Source: Intestinimonas sp052065695
GTDB taxonomy: Bacteria; Bacillota; Clostridia; Oscillospirales; Oscillospiraceae
DNA length: 60,873 bases
Assembly: GCF_052065695.1 (NCBI RefSeq)
Contig: NZ_JBQHTM010000017.1
Location: 1-60,873, forward strand
Direction of reading: 5' to 3'
How positions within the stretch are numbered: position 1 is the stretch's first letter; every line of letters begins with the position of its first letter. The notes under the pieces were generated by a model, which was not told the DNA's origin, searched no databases, and saw nothing but the letters and a program-made list of their open reading frames with translations. Of the stretch, positions 16,289-24,374 are shown one piece after another. The position numbers and the translations under genes were made by a program.

Positions 16289-17398
16289 CTAAGAAGCCAG
16301 CTCCAGGGCGTCCCGGAGCCTTTCCAGCCGGTCGGGGGTGGTGAGGTCCAGATTACCGTAGAGCTGGACCACGGTGTTCCCCTGCCGCAGCAGCAGGGAG
16401 TGGAAGCCGCTGTCATCGGTATAGGTCCAGACCTGGTCGAAGCCCAGGGCGGCGGGGGTATAGGGCATGGACCGCTCATAGGAGGCCAGGGTGTCCGCCA
16501 CGATCTGGTCGGCCACCCAGCCAAAGCGGCAGTCCCAGCGATTCTGGGTCAGGGAGATGCCGTCTGTGGTCTCCTCAAGTTCCAATGCTGAAGCCAGAAT
16601 GGAGCTCTGTCGCCGGAACCAGGGAAGAGGATTGTCAGGCAAGTCCAGGTCCTCCAGACGCAGGAGTGGGAGGGTGGCCACAGCTTGCGGGTCCTGTGCC
16701 GGCGTGGGTTGTTCAGCGGTTATCACCCGGGTCAGGGGGATGAGAATCAGGCAAAAGAGCCAGCAGAGGTAGAAGAGCGTACCGCAGAAGGACTTGAGCC
16801 GTGCCAGCCGGAGATTGGGGGTAGGGGGTGAGGAGCGCAGCCAGAAGCGGAGTTCCCATCCTACGGTGACGAAGGCAAAGACGATCATATAAAGCACAAT
16901 GACCACATTCAGCAGTCCCAAGTTGGAGGTGAGCAGCTCGGTGGGCAGGGTGGTGCGCAGCCCAAGCGTGGACCCAAGCAGGATCAGGAACAGCACCACG
17001 ATGAGGAAGACGAGGAGGGTGGGGAGCAGTTCTCTGCGGAAAAACGCCTTTTTGAACAAGGCCGGGTCGGTCTGGATGGGGATGGGGTCCCGGTCGGGGA
17101 GGGATTTATAGACATCCAGGCCAGACCGTGATGTTCCCACCAGTGCCCACCCGGACTCTTTGACCAGCTGGTCGAAGCCGTCGGGGGCGAAGTTGGGGTC
17201 CCGGACCCCGTGGGACAGGTCCACACAGTACTTGATGTCGTCCCGGGTTCTGGGAATGAATTTGGCGGGGAGGATAAAATGAGGCAGATGCGCCAGCTCC
17301 CAGCCCTGGTCATAGAGCCGGGTGAGCCAGAGCTGGGCGGCCTCACAGTCAGAGGGGGGAAAGGTGAAGAAGGCGTACTTGACCTTTTTCATGATCAC
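16289..17398 (-). CDS. DUF2812-domain membrane protein 2
   Basis: A 369-residue protein. The DUF2812 domain (about residues 5-110) has FPPSDCEAAQLWLTRLYDQGW and DIKYCVDLSHG. About three hydrophobic segments follow: LLVFLIVVLFLILLG, LNVVIVLYMIVFAFV and YLCWLFCLILIPL. A C-terminal domain ends with LGFDQVWTY and LLLRQGNTVVQLYGNLDLT. The start codon overlaps the end of paralogue 3 by four bases, indicating translational coupling. DUF2812 proteins commonly sit beside PadR repressors, as here. Confidence 0.85.
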   Translation of the reverse strand: MIMKKVKYAFFTFPPSDCEAAQLWLTRLYDQGWELAHLPHFILPAKFIPRTRDDIKYCVDLSHGVRDPNFAPDGFDQLVKESGWALVGTSRSGLDVYKSLPDRDPIPIQTDPALFKKAFFRRELLPTLLVFLIVVLFLILLGSTLGLRTTLPTELLTSNLGLLNVVIVLYMIVFAFVTVGWELRFWLRSSPPTPNLRLARLKSFCGTLFYLCWLFCLILIPLTRVITAEQPTPAQDPQAVATLPLLRLEDLDLPDNPLPWFRRQSSILASALELEETTDGISLTQNRWDCRFGWVADQIVADTLASYERSMPYTPAALGFDQVWTYTDDSGFHSLLLRQGNTVVQLYGNLDLTTPDRLERLRDALELAS

Positions 17399-18540
17399 AC
17401 CTCCTGATCGACGCGCTCCAGGACGGCGGACAATATGTCGGGATCGGTGAAGTCAACGGGCCCTTCCACCGAGACCACCACGTTGCCCAGACGGAAGAGG
17501 AGGGACTGCCAGTCTCCGCCGTCGTAGAGCCAGCAGTGGGTTAGGCCCAGCTCCGTGGTGGGGGAGAGGGTGATGGGGTCGTGGAAGTGCATGGCCTTGT
17601 CGTTCTGCTCCTCCTTCACCAGGGAGTCAGCCACGGCTTCGGCCAGCCACTCCCAGCGGCAGGCGTAGTAGACCGAGCGAACCATCCCGTCTCTCATGTA
17701 GGTGAGGGATTCCCCATGGCGGAGGGGGTCGGTACCCTCCCACAGGAGGTAGCCGCTATCGGAGCGGAGAAAGCCCAGGTCCTCCGCCCGCACCAGGGGG
17801 TATTCATCCCCCGGGTAGGTGACGGCGTTGATGCGGTCATTTCCCAGGTCGGGCAGGATGGAGAGGACCAGGGCCAGCACCAGCAGGGGCAGCCACAGCC
17901 CTTCCGCCAGTCCCCGGAGCCTTGCCGCCCATGGCCGTGGGACGGGCAGGTCCTCCCCGGCCTCCGCCGCCCTCCGGCACAGGCGGCGGAACCGCCCCAG
18001 GAAGGCGAAGTAACCCAGCTCCCAGACCAAAGCGGCGGCCAGGAGAAACAGAAGGACCATGGAGCCGGTGGAGAGAAAGATCTCCCACCAGTGGAACACC
18101 TCTCTGGGGAAGAGCTGCCGCAGCAGGAGCTGGATGGCCAGGAGAAGGGGGAAGCCGAGGGCATTTCCCCGGGCCTCCCGGAGGGCCGCCTTCCAGTGCT
18201 CCTCATAGTCCAGGGCGGAGTCGGTCTGGAGAGGGAGGGGGTCGGCTCCGGCCTTCGAGGCAAAGATACGGAAGGTGGCGGTCTGGTCCACCAGCTCCCA
18301 CCCGGCGTCCTCGCACAGGTCCAGGTAGTCCTGGTCGGACTCTCCCAGCTCATCGGGGTCCCGCTTGGGCGGGCGCAGCTCTACGCAGTAGCGCAGGTCG
18401 GTCCGCTCCGTCCGCCGGAAGAAGGCCAGTCCGCCGAAGAGCCACTGGAGGGCCCAGCCCGCCGCCGCCCGGCGGTTCAGGACGGCTTCCAGGGCCTTGG
18501 CGTCTGGGGCCAAGTAGTTGAGATAGACAAAGGGCAGCAT
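17395..18540 (-). CDS. DUF2812-domain membrane protein 3
   Basis: A 381-residue paralogue. DUF2812 domain at residues 1-110 (LEAVLNRRAAAGWALQW, RTERTDLRYCVEL, YLDLCEDAGWEL). Hydrophobic segments follow (LGFPLLLAIQLLL, GSMVLLFLLAAALVWEL, LWLPLLVLALVLSIL), and the C-terminal domain has LGLTHCWLYDG and LLFRLGNVVVSVEGPVDFT. Arginine-rich loops between helices suggest cytoplasmic faces. It is separated by four bases from paralogue 4 and overlaps paralogue 2. Confidence 0.85.
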   Translation of the reverse strand: MLPFVYLNYLAPDAKALEAVLNRRAAAGWALQWLFGGLAFFRRTERTDLRYCVELRPPKRDPDELGESDQDYLDLCEDAGWELVDQTATFRIFASKAGADPLPLQTDSALDYEEHWKAALREARGNALGFPLLLAIQLLLRQLFPREVFHWWEIFLSTGSMVLLFLLAAALVWELGYFAFLGRFRRLCRRAAEAGEDLPVPRPWAARLRGLAEGLWLPLLVLALVLSILPDLGNDRINAVTYPGDEYPLVRAEDLGFLRSDSGYLLWEGTDPLRHGESLTYMRDGMVRSVYYACRWEWLAEAVADSLVKEEQNDKAMHFHDPITLSPTTELGLTHCWLYDGGDWQSLLFRLGNVVVSVEGPVDFTDPDILSAVLERVDQEV

Positions 18541-18544
18541 GGGG

Positions 18545-19840
18545 TCACACCTCCTGGTCGGACGATAAAAGGGAGAGAAGCCGGTCGATCTGGGACCGAG
18601 GGATGGGGCCGGAGCGGGTTTCCACCATCACCACGGTCTTTCCGGAGCGGAGCAGGAGCAGCGATTCGGTTTTGCCGCCGCCCAGACTGGCCTCCTGGAG
18701 CCAGACGTCGGTGTATCCATCCAGAGGCGGATACCAGGGCTCCCACAGCAGCGCCTGTACCAGCCGGGAAAGCCATTCCCAGCGGGCGGTGTAGCAGTCC
18801 ACATCGTGCTGCTCTCCGCTGGGGTCCTCCCACCAGCTCTGATGGCGCAGGCCGAAGGAGCCGATGGAGGAGGTATCGGTGTCGGCGTAGGAGACAGAGC
18901 GGGAAAAGGAGCGGTCTACCCGGACGGCGCCGGGGAGAACGGTCTCCTTCACCAGTACGGGAGGGGGCATTAGAACATCGGACAAAGGGGAGAAGATGGG
19001 GGACAGAACGGTAACTGAAAGGAGAATGAGACCGTAGATGGCTACGGTTCCTCTGCGACTGAGCAATTTCCGCCCCTCTTTATCTTTGCGATCCCTGTTG
19101 AGGTACAGGCCAATACAGCCACCCACCAGCAAGCCCAGGGCGGTGCTCAGACGCATACGCTGTCCGGTATCCATCAGGAAACAGATGACGACGGCCACGC
19201 CCCACAGGCGGCAGAGAAGGCACAGCCAGGCCGCCACCCCAGCGCTTGTCCGGCCAGGAACGGGCAGAGGGCCACCAGACGTCCGGTCCCACTGCTGCAG
19301 CCGCAGCAGGAGACGACTCGCCCAGAACAGCCAGCATGCCAGAATGGCGGGGAGAAAGAGAAGCAGGAAAAGACCGGTCTGGGTGAGCAGAAGGTCGAGA
19401 AGGCCTTTCCGCCAGGCGCCGCCCGACACCAGCAGCACCAAAGCGGCCAGGAACAGGAGCAGTCCCAGCAGGACGCCCCAGCCTTTGAAGGTGGCTCTCA
19501 GTACCTCCTGCCGGAAACGGCGGGCCTCCTCCACGCCGTCGGTCTGGATAGGTGGTGTGCCGACAGACGCTTTGTAGAGGTTGAAGGCCCCCACCTTCTG
19601 GACCAGTGTCCACCCGGCATCGGTGCAGAGGGTCAGATAGTCGGGCCGCTCACTGTATCCGGGACGGCTCCAGTCCACGCACCAGGCCGACCGTGTGTCA
19701 AAGGGGACGAACCGGGCAAAGGTACCCAGATAGACCCGGTCCAGGGTCCAGCCCTCCGCCGCCCGGCGGTTCAGAAGGGCCTCGGCGGCCTTGATGTCCA
19801 TGACGGGATAGGTGAACAGGGACCAGCTATCCGTTTTCAT
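18545..19840 (-). CDS. DUF2812-domain membrane protein 4
   Basis: A 431-residue paralogue, the longest. The DUF2812 domain has YPVMDIKAAEALLNRRAAEGW, SAWCVDWSR and YLTLCTDAGWTL. Five or so hydrophobic segments follow, including GVLLGLLLFLAALVLLVSG and LLLTQTGLFLLLFLPAILACWL. The C-terminal domain (VWLQEASLGG, LLLLRSGKTVVMVE) is recognisable but more diverged than in the other three. It overlaps the end of the PadR gene by 14 bases, so repressor and first target are translationally coupled. Confidence 0.85.
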   Translation of the reverse strand: MKTDSWSLFTYPVMDIKAAEALLNRRAAEGWTLDRVYLGTFARFVPFDTRSAWCVDWSRPGYSERPDYLTLCTDAGWTLVQKVGAFNLYKASVGTPPIQTDGVEEARRFRQEVLRATFKGWGVLLGLLLFLAALVLLVSGGAWRKGLLDLLLTQTGLFLLLFLPAILACWLFWASRLLLRLQQWDRTSGGPLPVPGRTSAGVAAWLCLLCRLWGVAVVICFLMDTGQRMRLSTALGLLVGGCIGLYLNRDRKDKEGRKLLSRRGTVAIYGLILLSVTVLSPIFSPLSDVLMPPPVLVKETVLPGAVRVDRSFSRSVSYADTDTSSIGSFGLRHQSWWEDPSGEQHDVDCYTARWEWLSRLVQALLWEPWYPPLDGYTDVWLQEASLGGGKTESLLLLRSGKTVVMVETRSGPIPRSQIDRLLSLLSSDQEV

Positions 19841-20159
19841 GGTCGTCCTCCTCTCTCAGCACCCGCTCTCCGTCGGCCACCTGCCGGCGGAGCCGGTCGA
19901 ACTCCTCCTCCAGCACCCTTCGCCCCTCGTCGGTGAGGCGGTAGCGTTTCCGGTTCTCCTCCTCGGTGGCCAGTTGGATAAGCCCCTCCTTTTCAAACCG
20001 GGCCAGCAGAGCGTATAGCGTCCCCGCCCCGATGGCCACTCGCCCGCCGGTGAGCTCTGATACATACTGCATGATGCCGTAGCCGTGGCGCTCCTTAGTC
20101 AGGGAGAGGAGGACATAGTACATCTGCTCCGTCAGGGTATCCAGCTTTTTCCGGGCCAT
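19827..20159 (-). CDS. PadR family transcriptional repressor
   Basis: A 110-residue PadR-type winged-helix protein. It has the family pattern MYYVLLSLTKERHGYGIMQYVSELTGGRVAIGAGTLYALLAR, followed by the winged segment KRYRLTDEGRRVL and a short C-terminal helix for dimerisation. Family members are small homodimeric repressors that bind palindromes and often respond to small molecules. It is the first gene of an operon with four DUF2812 genes and lies directly downstream of a 45-bp palindrome that covers its own promoter, so autoregulation is likely. Confidence 0.93.
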   Translation of the reverse strand: MARKKLDTLTEQMYYVLLSLTKERHGYGIMQYVSELTGGRVAIGAGTLYALLARFEKEGLIQLATEEENRKRYRLTDEGRRVLEEEFDRLRRQVADGERVLREEDDHENG

Positions 20160-20175
20160 GTCCTCATCTCCCCAC

Positions 20176-20220
20176 TATATCGAATATCGTTATAATCATG
20201 GTATAACGATATTCGATATA
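20176..20220. promoter_or_regulatory. 45-bp palindromic operator of the PadR-DUF2812 operon
   Basis: Left arm TATATCGAATATCGTTATA and right arm TATAACGATATTCGATATA are exact 19-base inverted repeats around a 7-base centre. Each arm itself contains ATATCGAATATCG, so two dimers could bind. The palindrome covers the spacer and -10 of the predicted PadR promoter. Confidence 0.88.
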
Positions 20221-20226
20221 AGTCAA
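20198..20226 (-). promoter_or_regulatory. Promoter of the PadR-DUF2812 operon
   Basis: On the minus strand TTGACT (20221-20226), a 17-base spacer and TACCAT (20198-20203). The spacer and -10 lie inside the 45-bp palindrome; the -35 abuts it. Confidence 0.65.
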
Positions 20227-20233
20227 TAGAGAA

Positions 20234-20275
20234 ACGAAAAAAACCCGAGCCCTTTTAAAAGGGCCCGGGCGGCGT
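20234..20275 (-). terminator. Terminator of the XRE regulator gene
   Basis: On the minus strand a GC-rich stem CCCGGGCCCTTTT/AAAAGGGCTCGGG is followed by T7. It isolates the XRE gene from the PadR operator region. Confidence 0.85.
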
Positions 20276-20283
20276 AGCGGGAA

Positions 20284-21213
20284 TCAAGAGTCGTAGGTCT
20301 TGAGGGCGGAGAGAATGTGCAGCCCGTCCTCTCCGGGTGAGAGGGTCAGGTCCAGGGTCATGCCGTAGGGCTTTGCCTGGAGCAGCGCCCGGTAGGTCCC
20401 ATCCTCCAGCAGCTCCAGGCTGCTGAGGGTGTAGACGTCCTCAGAGGTGGTGAAGGCACCGCACTCCGGGTAGTAGCCCCCGTTTTTCAGCGGGAATTGT
20501 GCCGTCCCCTGGGCGGGAAGTTCTCCCTCATAGCCGAAGAAACGGGCCAGGTAGTCGGCCACCGTCTGGGGTTCCATGATGTCGCCGCCGCTGCATCCGG
20601 AGCGGTAGCACCACAGCAGTACGTCGTCCCAGTCAGAGAGGAAGGCGCCGTCCTGGTAGTCGGGGAGGAAGCGGAGGACGTACTGCCGGGCGAAATAGGA
20701 GAAATCATCCCTGAGCTGCGCTGTGAGCTCCACCGGGCCGGGGGCTTGCTCCAGCAGGGCGGACAGCTCGTCGGAGACCTCCAGGGCACCGTCGGCGGCG
20801 GTGGTCACCTTGATGCCGCTGGGGGTGGTGTAGCTGATCCGGTGGTTGGAGAGAGCGGTAGAGACAGTGTCCTCCGGGACAGGGTCCGGTGTGACGCGGC
20901 CGGACCACAGCCCCAGGCCCGTGCCCAGACAGAAGGCGGCGCAGAGGGAGAGGGCCAGGGCGGGGCGCAGAAGGGACCGTCGAGGCCGCTGCCGGGGCAC
21001 CGCCGACACGCCGCACAGGGTGTTGGGGTCGGTGCCCAAGGCGGCGGCGATGGAGAGGAGCATATCCAGGTCGGGAGCGGTCTGGTCCCGCTCCCAGTTG
21101 GAGACGGCCTGGCGGGTGACGGAGAGGGCCTGGGCCAGCCCCTGCTGGGAAAGACCGGCGTCCCGGCGCAGCTGGGCCAGACGGACGCCGAAGGATTCAG
21201 TTTGATTCATCAT
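20284..21213 (-). CDS. Membrane-anchored XRE-family protein
   Basis: A 309-residue protein. The N-terminal helix-turn-helix (residues about 6-65) has FGVRLAQLRRDAGLSQQGLAQALSVTRQAVSNWERDQTAPD split over two helices plus a recognition helix. One membrane helix (ALALSLCAAFCLGTGLGLW, about 85-103) follows. About 200 outside residues are rich in acidic and aromatic residues and not recognised. This layout suggests a regulator that senses something outside or at the membrane. The reading frame is open 53 codons further upstream, but the ATG at 21213 with AAGGAGGTGCTCCC is clearly the start. It is monocistronic. Confidence 0.82.
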   Translation of the reverse strand: MMNQTESFGVRLAQLRRDAGLSQQGLAQALSVTRQAVSNWERDQTAPDLDMLLSIAAALGTDPNTLCGVSAVPRQRPRRSLLRPALALSLCAAFCLGTGLGLWSGRVTPDPVPEDTVSTALSNHRISYTTPSGIKVTTAADGALEVSDELSALLEQAPGPVELTAQLRDDFSYFARQYVLRFLPDYQDGAFLSDWDDVLLWCYRSGCSGGDIMEPQTVADYLARFFGYEGELPAQGTAQFPLKNGGYYPECGAFTTSEDVYTLSSLELLEDGTYRALLQAKPYGMTLDLTLSPGEDGLHILSALKTYDS

Positions 21214-21308
21214 GGGAGCACCTCCTTGGTGCCAGTATAGCGCCTTCCGACACATTTTGAAAAGCAATTCCTGCAAAAACAGGGGGCAACGATCCGTTGC
21301 GGGGCAAA

Positions 21309-21345
21309 AAAAGGGCCGGACCGGGTCATAGGACCCGGCCCGGCC
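21309..21345 (-). terminator. Terminator of ilvD
   Basis: On the minus strand the stem GGCCGGGCCGGGTC/GACCCGGTCCGGCC is followed by T7. It lies about 130 bases after the ilvD stop, beyond the T-rich repeat at 21434-21469. No gene is seen in 21214-21477. Confidence 0.82.
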
Positions 21346-21433
21346 GTGAAAAATCGCGTTGTGCGTCTGCATGCTGCACTGCTCTGGTGGCTGTGCACCG
21401 ACGTTTCAGTGCCGTCCAAAATGAAAGCCCAAA

Positions 21434-21469
21434 GTTCTTTTTGGTTCTTTTTCTTTCAAGAAAAAGAAC
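21434..21469 (+). repeat. T-rich palindromic repeat near the ilvD stop
   Basis: The lead GTTCTTTTTG is followed by perfect 12-base arms GTTCTTTTTCTT and AAGAAAAAGAAC around TC. It lies just beyond the ilvD 3' end, as the copy at 13740-13775 lies at the end of recR, and matches that copy in reverse orientation. Confidence 0.78.
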
Positions 21470-21477
21470 AAGAAAAA

Positions 21478-23139
21478 TCATTCAAGGACAGCGCCATGGG
21501 CGGCGGAGGTGACCAGCTTGGCGTAGCGGCGGAGGTAGCCGGTCTGGACCCGGGGCTCAGGGCAGACCCACTTAGCTTTCCGCTCAGCCAAGGTGGCCTC
21601 GTCCACCAGCACGTCGATCTTGCAGTTGGGGATGTCGATGGCGATGGTGTCGCCCTCCTCCACGAAGGCGATGGGTCCGCCCAGGGCGGCCTCGGGGGAG
21701 ACGTGGCCGATGGAGGCGCCGCGGGTGGCGCCGGAGAAGCGGCCGTCGGTGATGAGGGCCACCGACTTGTCCAGACCCATGCCGGCGATGGCGGAGGTGG
21801 GGTTGAGCATCTCACGCATGCCGGGTCCGCCCTTGGGGCCCTCGTAACGGATGACCACCACGTCGCCGGCCTGGATCTTCCCCTCATAGATGGCCTGGAT
21901 GGCGTCGTCCTCGGAGTCAAAGACCCGGGCGGGGCCGGTGTGGACCATCATCTCCTCGGCCACGGCGGACTGCTTGACCACGCAGCCCTCGGGGGCCAGG
22001 GAGCCCTTGAGGACGGCAATGCCGCCATAGGGGGAGTAGGGATTCTCGATGGGCCGGATGATCTCGGGGTCGGTGTTCTCCACCCCCTCCAGGTTCTCGG
22101 CCACCGTCTTGCCGGTGACGGTGATGCCGGAGGTGTCCAGCAGGCCCTTCTTGGTGAGCTCCTTCATGACGGCGTAGACGCCGCCGGCCCGATCCAGATC
22201 CTCGATGTAGGTGTTGCCGGCGGGGGCCAGGTGGCAGAGGTTGGGGGTCTTGCGGCTGATCTCGTTGGCCATGTCGAAGGAGAGCTCGATGCCACACTCG
22301 TGGGCGATGGCGGGCAGGTGAAGCATGGAGTTGGTGGAGCAGCCCAGGGCCATGTCCAGGGTCTCGGCGTTGTGGAAAGCGGCCTCGGTCATGATATCCC
22401 GGGGCTTGATGTCACGCTTCACCAGCTCCATAATCTGCATGCCGGTGTGCTTGGCCAGCCGCAGCCGGGCGGACATGACGGCGGGGATGGTGCCGTTGCC
22501 CCGGAGGGCCATGCCGATGCCCTCGGTGAGGCAGTTCATGGAGTTGGCGGTGTACATGCCGGAGCAGGAGCCGCAGGTGGGACAGGCGTTGTTCTCATAA
22601 TCCTCCACGCCGGCCTCGTCCAGCTTGCCGGCCTTGTAGGCGCCCACCGCCTCGAACATGTGGGAGAGACAGGAGCGGCGGCCGTCGTTCAGGCGGCCGG
22701 CCAGCATGGGCCCGCCGGAGCAGAAGATGGTGGGGATGTTCAGCCGGGCGGCGGCCATGAGAAGGCCGGGCACGTTCTTGTCACAGTTGGGGATCATCAC
22801 CAGGCCGTCAAACTGGTGGGCCAGGGCCATGGCCTCGGTGGAGTCGGCGATGAGCTCACGGGTCACCAGGGAGTACTTCATGCCGATGTGGCCCATGGCG
22901 ATGCCGTCGCACACGGCGATGGCGGGGAACTCAATGGGAGTGCCGCCGGCCATGCGGATGCCGGCCTTCACCGCCTCGGCAATCTTGTCCAGATTCATGT
23001 GGCCGGGGACGATCTCGTTCTGGGAGCAGACCACGCCGATGAGGGGCCGCTCCAGCTCCTCCTTGGTGTAGCCCAGAGCGTAAAAGAGGGAGCGGTTGGG
23101 GGCACGTTCCACCCCTTTGGTCACGTTATCACTGCGCAT
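21478..23139 (-). CDS. ilvD: Dihydroxy-acid dehydratase
   Basis: A 553-residue iron-sulfur enzyme that dehydrates 2,3-dihydroxy-isovalerate and -methylvalerate, the third common step of valine and isoleucine synthesis. Cluster cysteines are in MIPNCDKNVPG, ACPTCGSCSGM and LGCSTN. The C-terminal LITDGRFSGATRG and GHVSPEA motifs are intact, and length is normal. The ATG at 23139 follows GAGGAGGAATG. It stands apart from the ilvBNC operon and is divergent from a GntR-type regulator, which suggests separate local control. Confidence 0.97.
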   Translation of the reverse strand: MRSDNVTKGVERAPNRSLFYALGYTKEELERPLIGVVCSQNEIVPGHMNLDKIAEAVKAGIRMAGGTPIEFPAIAVCDGIAMGHIGMKYSLVTRELIADSTEAMALAHQFDGLVMIPNCDKNVPGLLMAAARLNIPTIFCSGGPMLAGRLNDGRRSCLSHMFEAVGAYKAGKLDEAGVEDYENNACPTCGSCSGMYTANSMNCLTEGIGMALRGNGTIPAVMSARLRLAKHTGMQIMELVKRDIKPRDIMTEAAFHNAETLDMALGCSTNSMLHLPAIAHECGIELSFDMANEISRKTPNLCHLAPAGNTYIEDLDRAGGVYAVMKELTKKGLLDTSGITVTGKTVAENLEGVENTDPEIIRPIENPYSPYGGIAVLKGSLAPEGCVVKQSAVAEEMMVHTGPARVFDSEDDAIQAIYEGKIQAGDVVVIRYEGPKGGPGMREMLNPTSAIAGMGLDKSVALITDGRFSGATRGASIGHVSPEAALGGPIAFVEEGDTIAIDIPNCKIDVLVDEATLAERKAKWVCPEPRVQTGYLRRYAKLVTSAAHGAVLE

Positions 23140-23172
23140 GAAACATTCCTCCTCAGCGTTGTATTATCACAC

Positions 23173-23215
23173 TTGCATTATCTGACAATATATTATAAGA
23201 TAGAGGTGCGAATGT
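23173..23215. promoter_or_regulatory. Divergent ilvD / GntR promoter region with a near-palindrome
   Basis: AT-rich gap. On the minus strand, TTGACA near 23211-23216 is followed about 15-17 bases later by TATAAT/TAATAT-type boxes for ilvD. ATTATCTGACAAT at 23177-23189 is a near-perfect palindrome with one mismatched pair, overlapping both promoters. It is a likely operator for the neighbouring GntR protein. Confidence 0.6.
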
Positions 23216-23238
23216 CAAGGAAAAAAGGAGGCGGGGGC

Positions 23239-23928
23239 ATGGAGAAAAAGAGCCTGGCCCAGCAGACGGCGGAGGGGCTGTATGCCCGGATCGTGGCAGA
23301 GGGCCGGCCCGGGCCGGGGGAGAAGCTACCCAACGAGCTGGAGCTCTCCCAGGAGCTGGGGGTGAGCCGGACCACCCTGCGGGAGGCCATCCGGTCCCTG
23401 GTGACCCAGGGGGTGCTGGAGGTCCGCCGGGGGAAGGGCACCTTCGTGTCGGAGCAGGTGGGGGAGATCGAGGACTTCGGCTTCGGCGGACTGGAGCGGG
23501 TGAAGGGACAGCTCCGGGATCTCTTCGAGCTGCGGAGCATCTTCGAGCCCCAGGCGGCCAGGCTGGCCTGCCTCCGGGCCACCGAAGAGGAACTCTCCGA
23601 TATCCTGGAGAAGGGGGCGGCGGTGGAGGACTGCATCCGGGCGGGGCAGGACCGGGTGGAGGCCGACGGGGCCTTCCACGCCGCTATCGTCCGGGCCACT
23701 CACAACGAGTTTATGGTGCGGCTACTGCCCCTCATCCACCGGGCGGTCTACACGGCGGTGGGGACGGGGGAGCACGGAGAGCGGCTGGCCGCGGACACCC
23801 TCCGGGACCACGCCCTGCTGCTGGAGTTCTTCCAACGGCGGGACGGGGCGGGCGCCGGGCACGCCATGGCCATCCACATGCGCCACGCCATGGACGAGAT
23901 GGGGCTGGAGCAGCCGGAGGACGGTTGA
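23239..23928 (+). CDS. GntR/FadR-subfamily transcriptional regulator
   Basis: A 229-residue regulator. The N-terminal winged helix has LPNELELSQELGVSRTTLREAIRSL and QGVLEVRRGKGTFV. The C-terminal FCD domain (about residues 75-220) has the acidic/histidine metal-site pattern DGAFHAAIVRATHN and the late histidines in HAMAIHMRHAM. Ligands of this subfamily are usually organic acids. The ATG at 23239 follows AAAGGAGGCGGGGG; the longer upstream open frame is only antisense to ilvD. It is divergent from ilvD, so ilvD is its most likely target. Confidence 0.92.
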   Translation: MEKKSLAQQTAEGLYARIVAEGRPGPGEKLPNELELSQELGVSRTTLREAIRSLVTQGVLEVRRGKGTFVSEQVGEIEDFGFGGLERVKGQLRDLFELRSIFEPQAARLACLRATEEELSDILEKGAAVEDCIRAGQDRVEADGAFHAAIVRATHNEFMVRLLPLIHRAVYTAVGTGEHGERLAADTLRDHALLLEFFQRRDGAGAGHAMAIHMRHAMDEMGLEQPEDG

Positions 23929-23991
23929 CAAAACGTGGGGGAGCTGGCATGATAAAGGGAAAGCATCCGACGTGAGATAGGAGGGACGCCT

Positions 23992-24252
23992 ATGATCCTA
24001 CCGTGGAACCGCAGTGAGCTGGCCATCGTGTTCAACATGGAGCAGTGCAATGCCATCACCGACGCCCTGGAGCAGGCGGGGATCGACTGCCACGTCAAGG
24101 CGAGGGACCGGACCTCGCCAGGCCTGAGCATGGGGAGCCGGGAGCGGAGCGACACTCTGTTCCAGGAGCACCGTTGGATGTACACCATCTATGTCCTGCG
24201 CCGGGACCTCCCGGCCGCTCAGGCGGCCACGGGGCTCAGCCCCATCCGGTGA
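23992..24252 (+). CDS. Small conserved-looking protein of unknown function
   Basis: 86 residues, with a good RBS (ATAGGAGGGACGCCT). It starts LPWNRSELAIVFNMEQCNAITDAL with a predicted beta-alpha pattern, and ends with MYTIYVLRRDLPAAQAATG. The size and the interconversion pattern around GIDCHVKARD resemble small DUF2007-like signal-transducing proteins, but this is only a suggestion. There are no membrane helices. It is followed immediately by a 15-G homopolymer. Confidence 0.68.
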   Translation: MILPWNRSELAIVFNMEQCNAITDALEQAGIDCHVKARDRTSPGLSMGSRERSDTLFQEHRWMYTIYVLRRDLPAAQAATGLSPIR

Positions 24253-24258
24253 CGGAGC

Positions 24259-24292
24259 GGGGGGGGGGGGGGGCGCGGACCCGCGCTTTTTT
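24259..24292 (+). other. G15 homopolymer and weak terminator
   Basis: Fifteen G in a row (24259-24273), starting seven bases after a stop codon, run into GCGCG-GACC-CGCGC followed by T6, a short terminator. The tract could vary in length by slippage and is prone to sequencing error. Confidence 0.7.
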
Positions 24293-24374
24293 AAAGCGCC
24301 GCAAAGCATTGGGCCCCAGGGACTCTACCGCTGGTCGGTTGACGGGAGGCCGCCCTCCGGCTAGGAAGGAGCGG

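Noticed and set aside
21346..23238. Long plus-strand open frame continuing into the GntR gene
   Set aside because: Only the part from ATG 23239 resembles a protein family. The upstream 630 codons are antisense to ilvD.
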